From positions 1 through 20,549 of the forward strand of contig CAZSMC010000074.1 in NCBI GenBank assembly GCA_964607755.1: a stretch of DNA of 20,549 nt, read 5' to 3'. Shown one piece after another: positions 7,088 through 14,637 of this stretch. Below the pieces are notes generated by a model. That model saw nothing but the letters and a program-made list of their open reading frames with translations. It was not told the origin of the DNA and searched no databases. A program made the translations under genes and the position numbers. Numbering within the stretch: position 1 is the first letter of the stretch; each line of letters begins with the position of its first letter. The DNA is from CAZSMC01 sp964607755 (GTDB lineage Bacteria; Zhuqueibacterota; Zhuqueibacteria; Residuimicrobiales; Krinioviventaceae).

Positions 7088-7101
7088 TTGAATCGGTTCA
7101 A
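7088..7101. promoter_or_regulatory. LacI-type operator at the regulator start codon
   Basis: TTGAATCGGTTCAA is a 14-bp palindrome with one mismatched pair and a central CpG. It ends 2 bp before the ATG of the LacI-family gene and occupies the place where a ribosome binding site would be. It resembles the operators at 4136 and 12498 and suggests autoregulation. Confidence 0.55.
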
Positions 7102-7103
7102 GA

Positions 7104-8102
7104 ATGACGATTTCGGACATTGCAAAAGAAGCGGGTGTTTCCCGGGCAACGGTTTCCGGTGTTCTCAACGACAATCCTCATGTGGCTGAAAAAACCCGCG
7201 AAAAAGTCCTGGCAATTATTGAAAAATACAATTTCAGTCCCAATCAAATTGCCAGAGCGCTGGCGCTTCGTCAAACCGGACTTGTTGGTTTGATTGTCAA
7301 AGATATTTCTAATCCGCTTTATTCGAAAATATCCCTCGGTGTCGAAGAGGTGTGCGAAGAAGCGGGTTATAATGTGGTGATGGGCAACACGCATACCGAA
7401 ACCGAAAGAGAACTGGAATATCTGAATCTGCTCAAAAGACACCGGGTGGACGGACTTTTGATTTTACCGTTGCAACGGGATACGAAATTACCGGCTTTTC
7501 AGGAATTGCTCGAGGCTCAATTGCCCATTGTTCTTTTAGGTGACTTGCCGGATATCGATGCCGACCTGGTGCGCTCAGATGACGAAAGCGGCGCCTATCA
7601 TGCCGCATCTCATCTGATTCAAAACGGCCGCCGCCGACTGATGTATATTTCCGGACCCGAAAGCTTCTACGCCAGCGCACGGCGACTAAAAGGTTTCAAA
7701 CGTGCGATGCAGGAAAACAATGTCGAATTTGATGAACAAAATGTGATTTATTCTGGCTGGCGATTTAATGACGGTTACGCCACCGGCCAGGAATTGTGCC
7801 GGTCCCGCTCGCTTCTCGATGCCGGATTATTCTGCTACAACGATTCTGTTGCCATCGGTTTGATGCGCGCCCTATTCGAGAACGGCTACAAGATACCGGA
7901 TGATCTTGAAATCATCGGTTTTGACGATGCTGGAGTGGGAAAATATTTGCAAACCAGTTTAACCACCGTTGCCCAGCCGGCGCGGGAAATCGGCCGGCGC
8001 GCCGCTCAGCTCCTTCTCGAAAAAATCAATTTCAAAGGTGAAAACTGGCAATCGAAAAAGATTTTCCTGGAGACCACTTTGGTTATCCGGGAAACGAGTT
8101 GA
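7104..8102 (+). CDS. LacI/GalR-family transcriptional regulator
   Basis: This is a 332-residue repressor-type DNA-binding protein. An N-terminal helix-turn-helix (TISDIAKEAGVSRATVSGVLN, residues 2-22) leads into a hinge helix with SPNQIARALA. Its Leu is the residue type that intercalates at a central CpG, consistent with the CpG-centred palindromes nearby. Residues about 60-332 are a periplasmic-binding-protein-like sensor domain. The start is fixed by an in-frame TGA at 7089 and by family alignment. No Shine-Dalgarno is visible because the operator sits there. The following uxaE start is 29 bp downstream. The effector is probably a uronate-pathway intermediate. That, and the regulon, are inferred from position and shared palindromes. 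Confidence 0.93.
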   Translation: MTISDIAKEAGVSRATVSGVLNDNPHVAEKTREKVLAIIEKYNFSPNQIARALALRQTGLVGLIVKDISNPLYSKISLGVEEVCEEAGYNVVMGNTHTETERELEYLNLLKRHRVDGLLILPLQRDTKLPAFQELLEAQLPIVLLGDLPDIDADLVRSDDESGAYHAASHLIQNGRRRLMYISGPESFYASARRLKGFKRAMQENNVEFDEQNVIYSGWRFNDGYATGQELCRSRSLLDAGLFCYNDSVAIGLMRALFENGYKIPDDLEIIGFDDAGVGKYLQTSLTTVAQPAREIGRRAAQLLLEKINFKGENWQSKKIFLETTLVIRETS

Positions 8103-8131
8103 AAAAACTTTACTCTTACAAAAAGGGCATT

Positions 8132-9649
8132 ATGGAAAATATTAAAGAAAACGTAACAAGAGCTGCCGAATCAATGCAACTGTCCCCGATAAAGTTTTAC
8201 GACGTATCTTTTCAACAAATAAAAGATACCACAGTTTTGCTGGCGAAAACTTGCAAAGAACGCCGTCTCTTTTCTACCGGTCCCTGCGACATGTTTTCCG
8301 GTGATAAAGTAGAGATTAATGGCATCTCTATAACCGTGTGCAAACTGACGCACGAAAATGCTGTTGCGTTGCGCAAGTTGTTTCCCTGGACCGGACCAAT
8401 CCCGGTTGGATTAAAAACGTCTTTTGGCACTGGCGATCGCATTGGCGTGGCTACCCCGGGGCACATTTGCGCTCTCAAACCGTACGATGTTGTGCCGGTG
8501 CTGGCGCAGCAGTCCATACGCGAAATGACGCGAACCGGCCGCACACCGGAACAAGTAATGGACGATGCAACCTGGGCAGTGTTCCAGGAAGGCTATACCG
8601 GCGGCTTTGGCTCGGACGCCGATCATTTAAAAACAGAACAAGATATTCGCAATACCGTGGCAGCCGGATTTACCGGATTTACAGTCGATCCTTCGGATCA
8701 TATTAACAACGATGCTGATACCATGGATACAGACACGCTCCAGAAAGCTTATGAAAAGTTATTTGATTCGAAAGATGAGGCGAACGCATTCTTGCTGAAA
8801 TACAGCAAAGAAACGGCAGAAATAAGCGGCATACAGGCACGTCTTGAAATAACGATCTCGGAGGAAGATACAAAACGGTTGGCTGTTAAATATCTGCCAG
8901 CCATACGGCATACGATTTACGGATACGATCTTCTCACCCGCCTCTTGCAGAACAAAAACTTTGATTTTGAAATGTCGGTTGACGAAACCGAAACGCCCAC
9001 CACAGTGGCTGCTCATTATATGGTTGCCAGAGAACTGAAAGATGCGGATGTAATTTGCACCTCCCTCGCACCCCGGTTCGTGGGAGAATTTCAAAAAGCT
9101 ATAGATTATATCGGTGACATCGATGCGTTCCGCAAGCACTTGAAAGATCATGTCACAATCGCGCAACACTTTGGCCCATACAAAATCAGCATCCATTCCG
9201 GCAGTGACAAGTTCTCTATTTTCCCGGTTATCGGTCAAGAAACCAATGGTCTTTTTCACGAAAAGACGGCCGGTACCAGCTATCTGGAAGCGCTGCGGGT
9301 CATCGCGCGTCATGATCCTGAACTTTTTCGCAACATATTTCAATTTGCCAGAACACGCTTTCAAAAAGAGCGCCATTCCTATCACGTCACAACCAATATG
9401 GCTCAGGTACCGGATATCACGGATGTGAACGACAGGGCTCTGGAAGGCCTTCTGGACCAGGATGACAGCAGGCAGGTTCTTCACATCACTTTTGGCGGCA
9501 CACTGACCGCTCGGAACGACGACGGCAGTTACCGGTTCCGGGACAGTATGCTCAATGTTCTGAATGAGCATGAGGAAGATTATTATCAGTTTCTGGAAAA
9601 ACTTTTTGTCAAGCATGCACAAGCTTTCGAAATAAAGAAAAAGTCATAA
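8132..9649 (+). CDS. uxaE: Tagaturonate epimerase (UxaE family)
   Basis: This is a predicted D-tagaturonate/D-fructuronate epimerase, the enzyme first described in Thermotoga that lets galacturonate degradation join the glucuronate branch. The 505-residue sequence matches my recollection of the UxaE family throughout: STGPCDMFSG, KTSFGTGDRIGVATPGHI, the GFGSDADHLKT segment and GFTGFTVDPSDHI in the N-terminal half, and HFGPYKISIHSGSDKFSIFP in the C-terminal half. I chose ATG 8132, which has AAAAGGG 4 nt upstream. An upstream TTG at 8099 overlaps the regulator's stop and gives an atypical KKLYSYKK leader. It sits between the regulator and the mannonate oxidoreductase, exactly the next step. The assignment is by remembered family pattern, not a search. 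Confidence 0.88.
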   Translation: MENIKENVTRAAESMQLSPIKFYDVSFQQIKDTTVLLAKTCKERRLFSTGPCDMFSGDKVEINGISITVCKLTHENAVALRKLFPWTGPIPVGLKTSFGTGDRIGVATPGHICALKPYDVVPVLAQQSIREMTRTGRTPEQVMDDATWAVFQEGYTGGFGSDADHLKTEQDIRNTVAAGFTGFTVDPSDHINNDADTMDTDTLQKAYEKLFDSKDEANAFLLKYSKETAEISGIQARLEITISEEDTKRLAVKYLPAIRHTIYGYDLLTRLLQNKNFDFEMSVDETETPTTVAAHYMVARELKDADVICTSLAPRFVGEFQKAIDYIGDIDAFRKHLKDHVTIAQHFGPYKISIHSGSDKFSIFPVIGQETNGLFHEKTAGTSYLEALRVIARHDPELFRNIFQFARTRFQKERHSYHVTTNMAQVPDITDVNDRALEGLLDQDDSRQVLHITFGGTLTARNDDGSYRFRDSMLNVLNEHEEDYYQFLEKLFVKHAQAFEIKKKS

Positions 9650-9699
9650 GATGTTAAATATATGTTCAACCGTTGTAAAATAAACCAGTGGAGGTATTT

Positions 9700-10479
9700 T
9701 TGGATTTTGTAAAAGATATGTTTGGTTTGAATGGCAAGGTCGCTGCTGTCATTGGCGGCGGCGGTGTACTTGCCGGCGCCATGGCTAAAGGTCTGGCACA
9801 GGCTGGTGCTGACATTGCGATACTTGATCTTTCCAAGGAAAACGCAGAGAAAGTGGCATCTGAAATTAAAAAGATCGGTGTTAAAAGCATCGCCATTCCC
9901 TGCAATGCGACTTCAAGAGAAGCGCTGCAATCTGCTGCAAAACAGATTTCAGAAGAATTGGGCGAGGCTGATATTCTGATCAACGCGCCGGGCATTAATT
10001 CCAGCACGCCTTTTTTTGAGATCACTGAAGATGAATTTGAAAAAATCATAAAAGTCAATCTGGAAAGCATGTACCTTGCCTGCCAGGTGTTCGGGCAAAG
10101 AATGCTCGACAGCGGAAAGGAATGTTCTATTATTAACATTTCTTCCGCCTCGTCAGGTCCGCCGCTGTCCAAAGTGTTTACCTACGGCCTGTCCAAAGCG
10201 GGTGTCAATAATTTAACGCAATTTTTAGCCCGGGAGTGGGCAACTCAGGGCATTCGCGTTAATGCGATTGCACCGGGATTTTTCCCGGCCGAGCAGAACC
10301 GTAAAATTCTGACCAAAGAACGCATCGAAAATATTATGCGGCACACACCCATGGACCGCTTTGGTGAAGCAGAAGAACTGGTCGGTACCACCATCTGGCT
10401 GGCGTCGGAAAAAGCATCTTCTTTTGTCACTGGTGCTATTATCCGCGTTGATGGCGGTTTTACGGCGATGACGATTTAA
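9700..10479 (+). CDS. uxuB: D-mannonate oxidoreductase, SDR type (UxuB-like)
   Basis: This is a predicted NAD(P)H-dependent reductase of D-fructuronate to D-mannonate. It has a short-chain dehydrogenase fold, with cofactor-binding glycines at residues 19-26 (GGGGVLAG), NAPG at 96-99, catalytic Ser in NISSASS near 148, and YGLSK with Tyr162 and Lys166. The C-terminal APGFFPAEQNR and HTPMDRFGEAEELVGT segments match the SDR-type mannonate oxidoreductases of Thermotoga and Bacillus rather than generic SDRs. The start is TTG 9700: GGAGG at 9690-9694 lies 5 nt before it and MDFVKDMFGLNGKVA is the usual N-terminus. A GTG at 9688 would overlap that ribosome binding site. It has 259 residues and lies 50 bp after uxaE. 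An alternative is another sugar-acid SDR. Confidence 0.85.
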   Translation: MDFVKDMFGLNGKVAAVIGGGGVLAGAMAKGLAQAGADIAILDLSKENAEKVASEIKKIGVKSIAIPCNATSREALQSAAKQISEELGEADILINAPGINSSTPFFEITEDEFEKIIKVNLESMYLACQVFGQRMLDSGKECSIINISSASSGPPLSKVFTYGLSKAGVNNLTQFLAREWATQGIRVNAIAPGFFPAEQNRKILTKERIENIMRHTPMDRFGEAEELVGTTIWLASEKASSFVTGAIIRVDGGFTAMTI

Positions 10480-10540
10480 AAATGTTAACCAATTTTGGCA
10501 ACGTTCTGAATACACTAATCATCAAGATCGGGAATTTTCT

Positions 10541-10999
10541 ATGAAAAGAATAATCAGCTTTATGACAATGATTTTTCTGCTGAGCTGTGGAAAATCCGGT
10601 GTCCACTTTCAAGAGTCATTTCAAAATACGTTGGCCAGAGCTAAAGAAACGGGCAAATCGATTCTCATCAATTTCTATTCGCCTACTTGAGGCCCGTGCC
10701 GAAGATTGGACCAGTTGGTCTTTCAAAATACAGAGTCAGCACAATTTATTAATAAAACGTTTGTCTCTTTTAAAATCATAAAAGGCGATGAGAATTACAA
10801 AGAGCTGCGAGAACAATTCAACATGCTGGGATTTCCGACGATAATCGTACTTTTGCCGGATGGCGAGGAACGCGACCGCATCATCGGATTTGACGGCAAT
10901 AAAGAGGCTTTTCTCGAAATAATCTTTCAAAGTTTCGTAACCAGAAAACAAAAGAACGTTAACAAAGAAAACAGGAGCATTTATCATGTCAGAATATGA
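10541..10999 (+). CDS. Predicted selenocysteine thioredoxin-like lipoprotein (in-frame UGA at 10688)
   Basis: One 152-codon frame runs from ATG 10541 to TGA 10999, interrupted only by TGA at 10688-10690 (codon 50). That codon sits exactly at the first redox position of the thioredoxin motif: YSPT-U-GPC-RRLD, giving U50-G-P-C53. Residues 1-15 are a signal with lipobox LLSC (Cys16), so it is probably an envelope lipoprotein. Residues about 22-140 are thioredoxin-like (AKETGKSILINFYS, then FPTIIV with cis-Pro99 and PDGEERDRIIGF). Downstream of the UGA a hairpin at 10708-10721 has an AGUU apical loop starting 22 nt later, fitting the bacterial SECIS pattern. Codons after the UGA stay clean up to a 14-bp overlap with gnd. 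The alternative is a nonsense mutation of a Cys codon. Confidence 0.72.
10701..10724 (+). promoter_or_regulatory. Candidate bacterial SECIS element
   Basis: Downstream of the UGA (10688-10690), GGACC (10708-10712) pairs with GGTCT (10717-10721), including one G-T wobble, around the loop AGTT. A lower GAA/TTC stem (10701-10703 with 10722-10724) adds three pairs across a 4-nt bulge. The apical loop starts 22 nt after the UGA and has G at its second position, as known bacterial SECIS elements require. The upper stem is short (5 bp), so support is moderate. Confidence 0.5.
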
Positions 11000-12437
11000 T
11001 ATTGGACTAATCGGACTCGCTGTCATGGGCGAGAACCTCATTTTAAACATGGAGAGCAAAGGATTTAGCGTGGCATGCTTTAACCGGACCACATCCAGAG
11101 TGGATGATTTTATCAACGGTCGTGCTAAAGGTAAAAACATCAAAGGATGCTACTCGGTTGAAGAGTTAGTGAACAGCCTGAAAAAACCGCGCCGGATCAT
11201 GCTGATGGTCAAAGCCGGCAAGCCGGTTGATATTTTTATCGACAAACTGATTCCGCACCTCGATAAAGGTGATATCATTATTGACGGCGGCAATAGCAAT
11301 TTTAAGGATACAATGAGGCGAACTGAATATGTCGAAGAAAAAGGTTTGCGGTACATCGGCACCGGCGTTTCTGGCGGTGAAGAAGGCGCGCTGCACGGGC
11401 CGTCTATTATGCCCGGTGGCACGCCCGAAGCCTGGCCGCACATGAAAAACATCTTTCAAACCATTGCTGCGCATACAGATGAAGAAGAACCCTGTTGTGA
11501 TTGGGTTGGCGAAAACGGCGCCGGACACTTTGTAAAGATGACGCACAACGGCATCGAGTACGGTGATATGCAGATGATTTGCGAGACCTATCAGATGATG
11601 AAAGTCGGGCTTGGCATGAGCAATCAGGACATGCACGACGTATTTGCTAAATGGAACAAGGGCAAACTGGATAGTTATCTCATTGAAATCACTCGCGACA
11701 TTCTGGGATACAAAAATGAAGACGATCAATACGTGCTCGATCTCATTCTCGATACAGCCGGCCAAAAAGGCACCGGCAAATGGACCGCTATCGAATCGCT
11801 GAACCAAGGGCAGCCGCTCACCCTGATCGGCGAAGCAGTATATGCGCGCTTTTTATCCGCACTCAAAGACGAGCGGGTTGCCGCTTCAAAAGAACTAGAA
11901 GCTCAAGCTGAAAAATTTACAGGCGACAAGCAAAAATTTATCAACGATCTTGAACAAGCGCTGTACGCATCCAAAATCATCAGCTATGCCCAGGGATTTC
12001 AGCTCATGCGCGCTGCTGCTCAGGAATACGGCTGGAACCTGAACTATGGCGGCATTGCGCTCATGTGGCGCGGCGGTTGTATTATCCGCTCTGTGTTTTT
12101 GGGCAAAATCAAAGAAGCGTTCGATGAAAAACCCGATTTGACAAATCTGCTCTTGGCGCCATTTTTCAAAAAAGAAGTCACCGAGGCCTTGCCGTCGTGG
12201 CGGCGGGTTGTCAAGACAGCCGCTGAGCTGGGCATCCCCACACCGGCCATGAGTTCGGCATTAGCCTATTATGACGGCTATCGCAGTGAGCGTTTGCCAG
12301 CCAATCTATTGCAGGCCCAGCGCGATTATTTCGGCGCCCATACATACGAACGCATTGACAAGCCGCGCGGTGAATTTTTCCACACAAACTGGACTGGACG
12401 CGGCGGCACCACTGCAGCCGGAACGTATAACGCTTAA
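10986..12437 (+). CDS. gnd: 6-phosphogluconate dehydrogenase, decarboxylating
   Basis: It oxidises 6-phosphogluconate to ribulose-5-phosphate and CO2 with NADP+, in the oxidative pentose phosphate pathway. It is 483 residues, the long (E. coli-like) type. GLAVMG at 10-15 is the dinucleotide site, and NRTT (33-36) suits NADP. GVSGGEEGALHGPSIMPGG (128-145) and the catalytic Lys184 and Glu191 in HFVKMTHNGIEYGDMQ are intact, as is the C-terminal swapped tail (RGEFFHTNWTGRGG). AGGAGC precedes the ATG, and the start overlaps the end of the thioredoxin-like gene by 14 bp, implying translational coupling. Its presence in a uronate cluster, where UxuA/KdgK would be expected, is unusual and suggests that gluconate or 6-phosphogluconate is formed from the imported sugar acid. 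Confidence 0.97.
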   Translation: MSEYDIGLIGLAVMGENLILNMESKGFSVACFNRTTSRVDDFINGRAKGKNIKGCYSVEELVNSLKKPRRIMLMVKAGKPVDIFIDKLIPHLDKGDIIIDGGNSNFKDTMRRTEYVEEKGLRYIGTGVSGGEEGALHGPSIMPGGTPEAWPHMKNIFQTIAAHTDEEEPCCDWVGENGAGHFVKMTHNGIEYGDMQMICETYQMMKVGLGMSNQDMHDVFAKWNKGKLDSYLIEITRDILGYKNEDDQYVLDLILDTAGQKGTGKWTAIESLNQGQPLTLIGEAVYARFLSALKDERVAASKELEAQAEKFTGDKQKFINDLEQALYASKIISYAQGFQLMRAAAQEYGWNLNYGGIALMWRGGCIIRSVFLGKIKEAFDEKPDLTNLLLAPFFKKEVTEALPSWRRVVKTAAELGIPTPAMSSALAYYDGYRSERLPANLLQAQRDYFGAHTYERIDKPRGEFFHTNWTGRGGTTAAGTYNA

Positions 12438-12497
12438 ACTCGTAAAAATATCGCAACCTTGCGGAAAATTTCTACCATGAAGAATCTCGGGTTGCGC

Positions 12498-12511
12498 TTA
12501 AACCGGTTTAA
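12498..12511. promoter_or_regulatory. LacI-type operator before the hydrolase-larA-pfk-HAD operon
   Basis: TTAAACCGGTTTAA is a perfect 14-bp palindrome with central CpG, 17 bp before the hydrolase start codon. Its AACCGGTTTAA core matches the operator at 4136-4155 exactly. It links the second half of the locus to the same regulator. No clear -35/-10 pair was found around it. Confidence 0.6.
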
Positions 12512-12528
12512 ATACATTTGAATACACT

Positions 12529-13281
12529 ATGAAGTTCATTCTCTTCATTGGTCTTGGTCTTTGTCCTTTATTGATTCTTGGTTCTCGGTGCGCGACGTCT
12601 TATAACATCCTTGTCACCCAAAATGAGAATCCGGAAAACGAATCGGTTGTCATTTTGGTGCACGGATTGCGTGCCAGCAGCTCCATATTTGATCGTCTTG
12701 AAAAAGCTCTTCTTGATGAAGGATATGATGTGATCAAGGTCGATTATCCGTCCATGAAACAAAGGATAGAGCCGCTGGCTGAAAGCGCACTGTCAAAGAC
12801 ATGGCAACAATTGGATTCATTGCATTTTGACAGAGCGCATATTGTCGCTCATTCCATGGGAGCTATTTTGGTGCGTTACTATCTGCAAAAACACCCTGTG
12901 GAACAGCTTGGCCGGGTGGTGATGTTGAGTCCCCCAAATCAGGGCAGTGCACTCGTTGACAGGTTTGAAAATAGTGCATTTTTTCGCTGGCTTAACGGAC
13001 CGTCCGGAATGCAGCTTGGAACAGATGAAACTGATTTCGTAAATCAGCTCGAAAACCCGAATTATCCGGTCGGCATCATTGCCGGAACCCGGACGATAAA
13101 TCCGATCGCTTCGCTGTTCATTCCCGGAAAAGATGACGGCCGGGTGGCCATTGAACATACCAAAATAAAAGGTATGACAGATTTTTGCACAGCGAAAACA
13201 AACCATCATTGGATTACCTATAAAGAATCTGTCATAAAACATGTTTTGGCATTTTTGAAAAAAGGTGAGTTTGCTTCGTAA
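12529..13281 (+). CDS. Alpha/beta-fold hydrolase (lipase-like), exported
   Basis: This is a 250-residue hydrolase of unknown substrate. Residues 1-20 are a hydrophobic export or anchor segment ending GSRC. Cys21 resembles a lipobox, but Arg at -1 is atypical, so lipidation is uncertain. The alpha/beta-hydrolase pattern is clear: VILVHG at 41-46 (oxyanion region), AHSMG at 107-111 with nucleophile Ser109, acid candidate Asp202 or Asp203 (GKDDGRV), and His226 or His227 (NHHW). It looks like the small triacylglycerol-lipase/PGAP1-like esterases. It is first in an apparent operon with larA, pfk and HAD genes and lies under a LacI-type operator, so it may deacylate or de-esterify a sugar-acid polymer or lactone. 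That is inference. No Shine-Dalgarno is evident before the ATG. Confidence 0.8.
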   Translation: MKFILFIGLGLCPLLILGSRCATSYNILVTQNENPENESVVILVHGLRASSSIFDRLEKALLDEGYDVIKVDYPSMKQRIEPLAESALSKTWQQLDSLHFDRAHIVAHSMGAILVRYYLQKHPVEQLGRVVMLSPPNQGSALVDRFENSAFFRWLNGPSGMQLGTDETDFVNQLENPNYPVGIIAGTRTINPIASLFIPGKDDGRVAIEHTKIKGMTDFCTAKTNHHWITYKESVIKHVLAFLKKGEFAS

Positions 13282-13282
13282 T

Positions 13283-13317
13283 AAAGTCGCAATCTCAACC
13301 CGCTTTTTTGCGACTTT
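13283..13317 (+). terminator. Possible attenuating hairpin between the hydrolase and larA genes
   Basis: AAAGTCGCAA (13283-13292) pairs perfectly with TTGCGACTTT (13308-13317) around a 15-nt loop, starting 1 bp after the hydrolase stop. Only a short T-run (TTTT) ends the stem, and larA starts 18 bp later. Partial termination or mRNA 3'-end protection is as likely as a full stop. Confidence 0.45.
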
Positions 13318-13335
13318 TAGAAACATGGAGTTAAC

Positions 13336-14604
13336 ATGGTTGTTGGTAAAGGATTAACAACGAACTATCTAACCGAATCAGAAATACATGAACTGTGCTC
13401 AGAGGCATTTGAGCAGCAGGATTTTTCATCGAAAAAAGTCCTGGTTATCATTCCCGATCACACCCGTTCTGCACCGATGGATGTGATGTTTCGGACCGTG
13501 TACTCGTTGTTGGCGGATCGGGTTAAAAATCTGGACTTTTTAGTAGCGCTCGGCACGCATCCGCTGATGAGCGAAGAAGGCATGAGTCAACTTGTGGGAT
13601 TGTCGGCAGAGGAACGTAAAAACGATTATCCACAAGCCCGGTTTTTCAATCATTCATGGGATAACCCGGCACAACTTGCACATATCGGCACCATTTCCGG
13701 GGACGAGGTGGCAGATATTTCTCTCGGTTTGTTGCACGAAAAAGTCAATATCACCATTAATAAAATGGTGTTTGATTATGATCATATCATGATCATTGGT
13801 CCGACCTTTCCCCATGAAGTTGTCGGATTTTCTGGCGGAAACAAATATTTGTTCCCCGGTATTGCGGGACAGGAAATCATCGACATGTTTCACTGGCTGG
13901 GCGCCCTCATCACCAGTCCGGTGATTATTGGCAGCAAATACACTCCGGTGCGCCGCGTTGTTGACCGGGCGACCGAGTTTTTACCATTCGAGCCGTTCTG
14001 CATCAGTCTGGTGGTCAAAGATGATCGACTGGCCGGACTCTATGCCGGGCCGTCAAAACAAGCCTGGGCAAAAGCGGCTGATCTGTCCGATAAATTGCAT
14101 ATCATTTACAAAGATCATCCGTACACCAACGTATTGTCCCGCGCTCCCAAAATGTACGATGATTTGTGGACCGGCGCAAAGTGCATGTATAAACTGGAGC
14201 CGGTTGTCGCTGACGGCGGCGAACTGATTATTTATGCGCCGCACATCAAGGAAATATCCGTAACACATGGAGAAAAAATCCGCAAAGTAGGTTATCACGT
14301 TCGCGATTATTTCCTCAAACAGCCGGACAAGTTCAATGCTGTCCCCGGCGGCGTTCGTGCTCATTCGACGCACGTCAAAGGTGTGGGTCAATTTGAGAAT
14401 GGTGTGGAAAAGCCGCGTATCAACGTGGTGTTGGCTTCACAGATCCCAAAAGACGTTTGTGAGCACGTCAATCTCGGCTATCGCGATCCGGACAGCATCG
14501 ATGAAAATGAATATAAAGACCGGGAAGATGAAGGTTATCTCTACGTTCCCAAATCCGGTGAATTGCTTTATCGCTTGAAAGATGATCCGTTTCGAAAAGA
14601 ATAA
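13336..14604 (+). CDS. LarA-type nickel-pincer racemase/epimerase homologue
   Basis: This is a 422-residue member of the lactate racemase (LarA, DUF2088) superfamily, which racemises or epimerises alpha-hydroxy acids by hydride transfer through a nickel-pincer nucleotide. Features of an active enzyme are visible: DHTR at 41-44, GTH with His75, PHEVVGFSGGNK with His160 and Lys170 (the residue that forms the thioamide link to the cofactor), and His186 (DMFHW). Family members are known for lactate, malate, phenyllactate, hydroxyglutarate and D-gluconate (2-epimerase). In this locus, interconversion of D-mannonate and D-gluconate is the most attractive reading, because mannonate is the SDR product and Gnd needs phosphorylated gluconate. 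That is inference. GGAG precedes the ATG by 5 nt. Cofactor genes larB/C/E are not in the window. Confidence 0.87.
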   Translation: MVVGKGLTTNYLTESEIHELCSEAFEQQDFSSKKVLVIIPDHTRSAPMDVMFRTVYSLLADRVKNLDFLVALGTHPLMSEEGMSQLVGLSAEERKNDYPQARFFNHSWDNPAQLAHIGTISGDEVADISLGLLHEKVNITINKMVFDYDHIMIIGPTFPHEVVGFSGGNKYLFPGIAGQEIIDMFHWLGALITSPVIIGSKYTPVRRVVDRATEFLPFEPFCISLVVKDDRLAGLYAGPSKQAWAKAADLSDKLHIIYKDHPYTNVLSRAPKMYDDLWTGAKCMYKLEPVVADGGELIIYAPHIKEISVTHGEKIRKVGYHVRDYFLKQPDKFNAVPGGVRAHSTHVKGVGQFENGVEKPRINVVLASQIPKDVCEHVNLGYRDPDSIDENEYKDREDEGYLYVPKSGELLYRLKDDPFRKE

Positions 14605-14637
14605 TCAAAATAAAAAATAAAATGCATGGAGGATTTT

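Noticed and set aside
8759..9622. Long minus-strand open frame (287 codons) opposite uxaE.
   Set aside because: It is a shadow of the conserved uxaE reading frame with no independent support.
9671..9683. TTCAACCGTTGTAA-like sequence before the SDR gene as a fourth LacI-type operator.
   Set aside because: Its symmetry is odd-centred and does not match the CCGG or TCGG even-centred pattern of the other three sites.
10587..10781. A 64-codon open frame overlapping the thioredoxin-like gene in another frame.
   Set aside because: It has no ribosome binding site and no recognisable fold, and it is the shadow of the frame that reads through the UGA at 10688.
10706..10999. Treating the thioredoxin-like gene as starting downstream of the UGA.
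   Set aside because: That product would lack the signal, the first strand and the redox motif. The upstream part in the same frame supplies all three, so the two halves belong together.
12452..12496. A 7-bp inverted repeat (CGCAACC / GGTTGCG) after gnd as a terminator.
   Set aside because: The loop is 31 nt and no T-run follows. Termination is not supported, though a weak role cannot be excluded.
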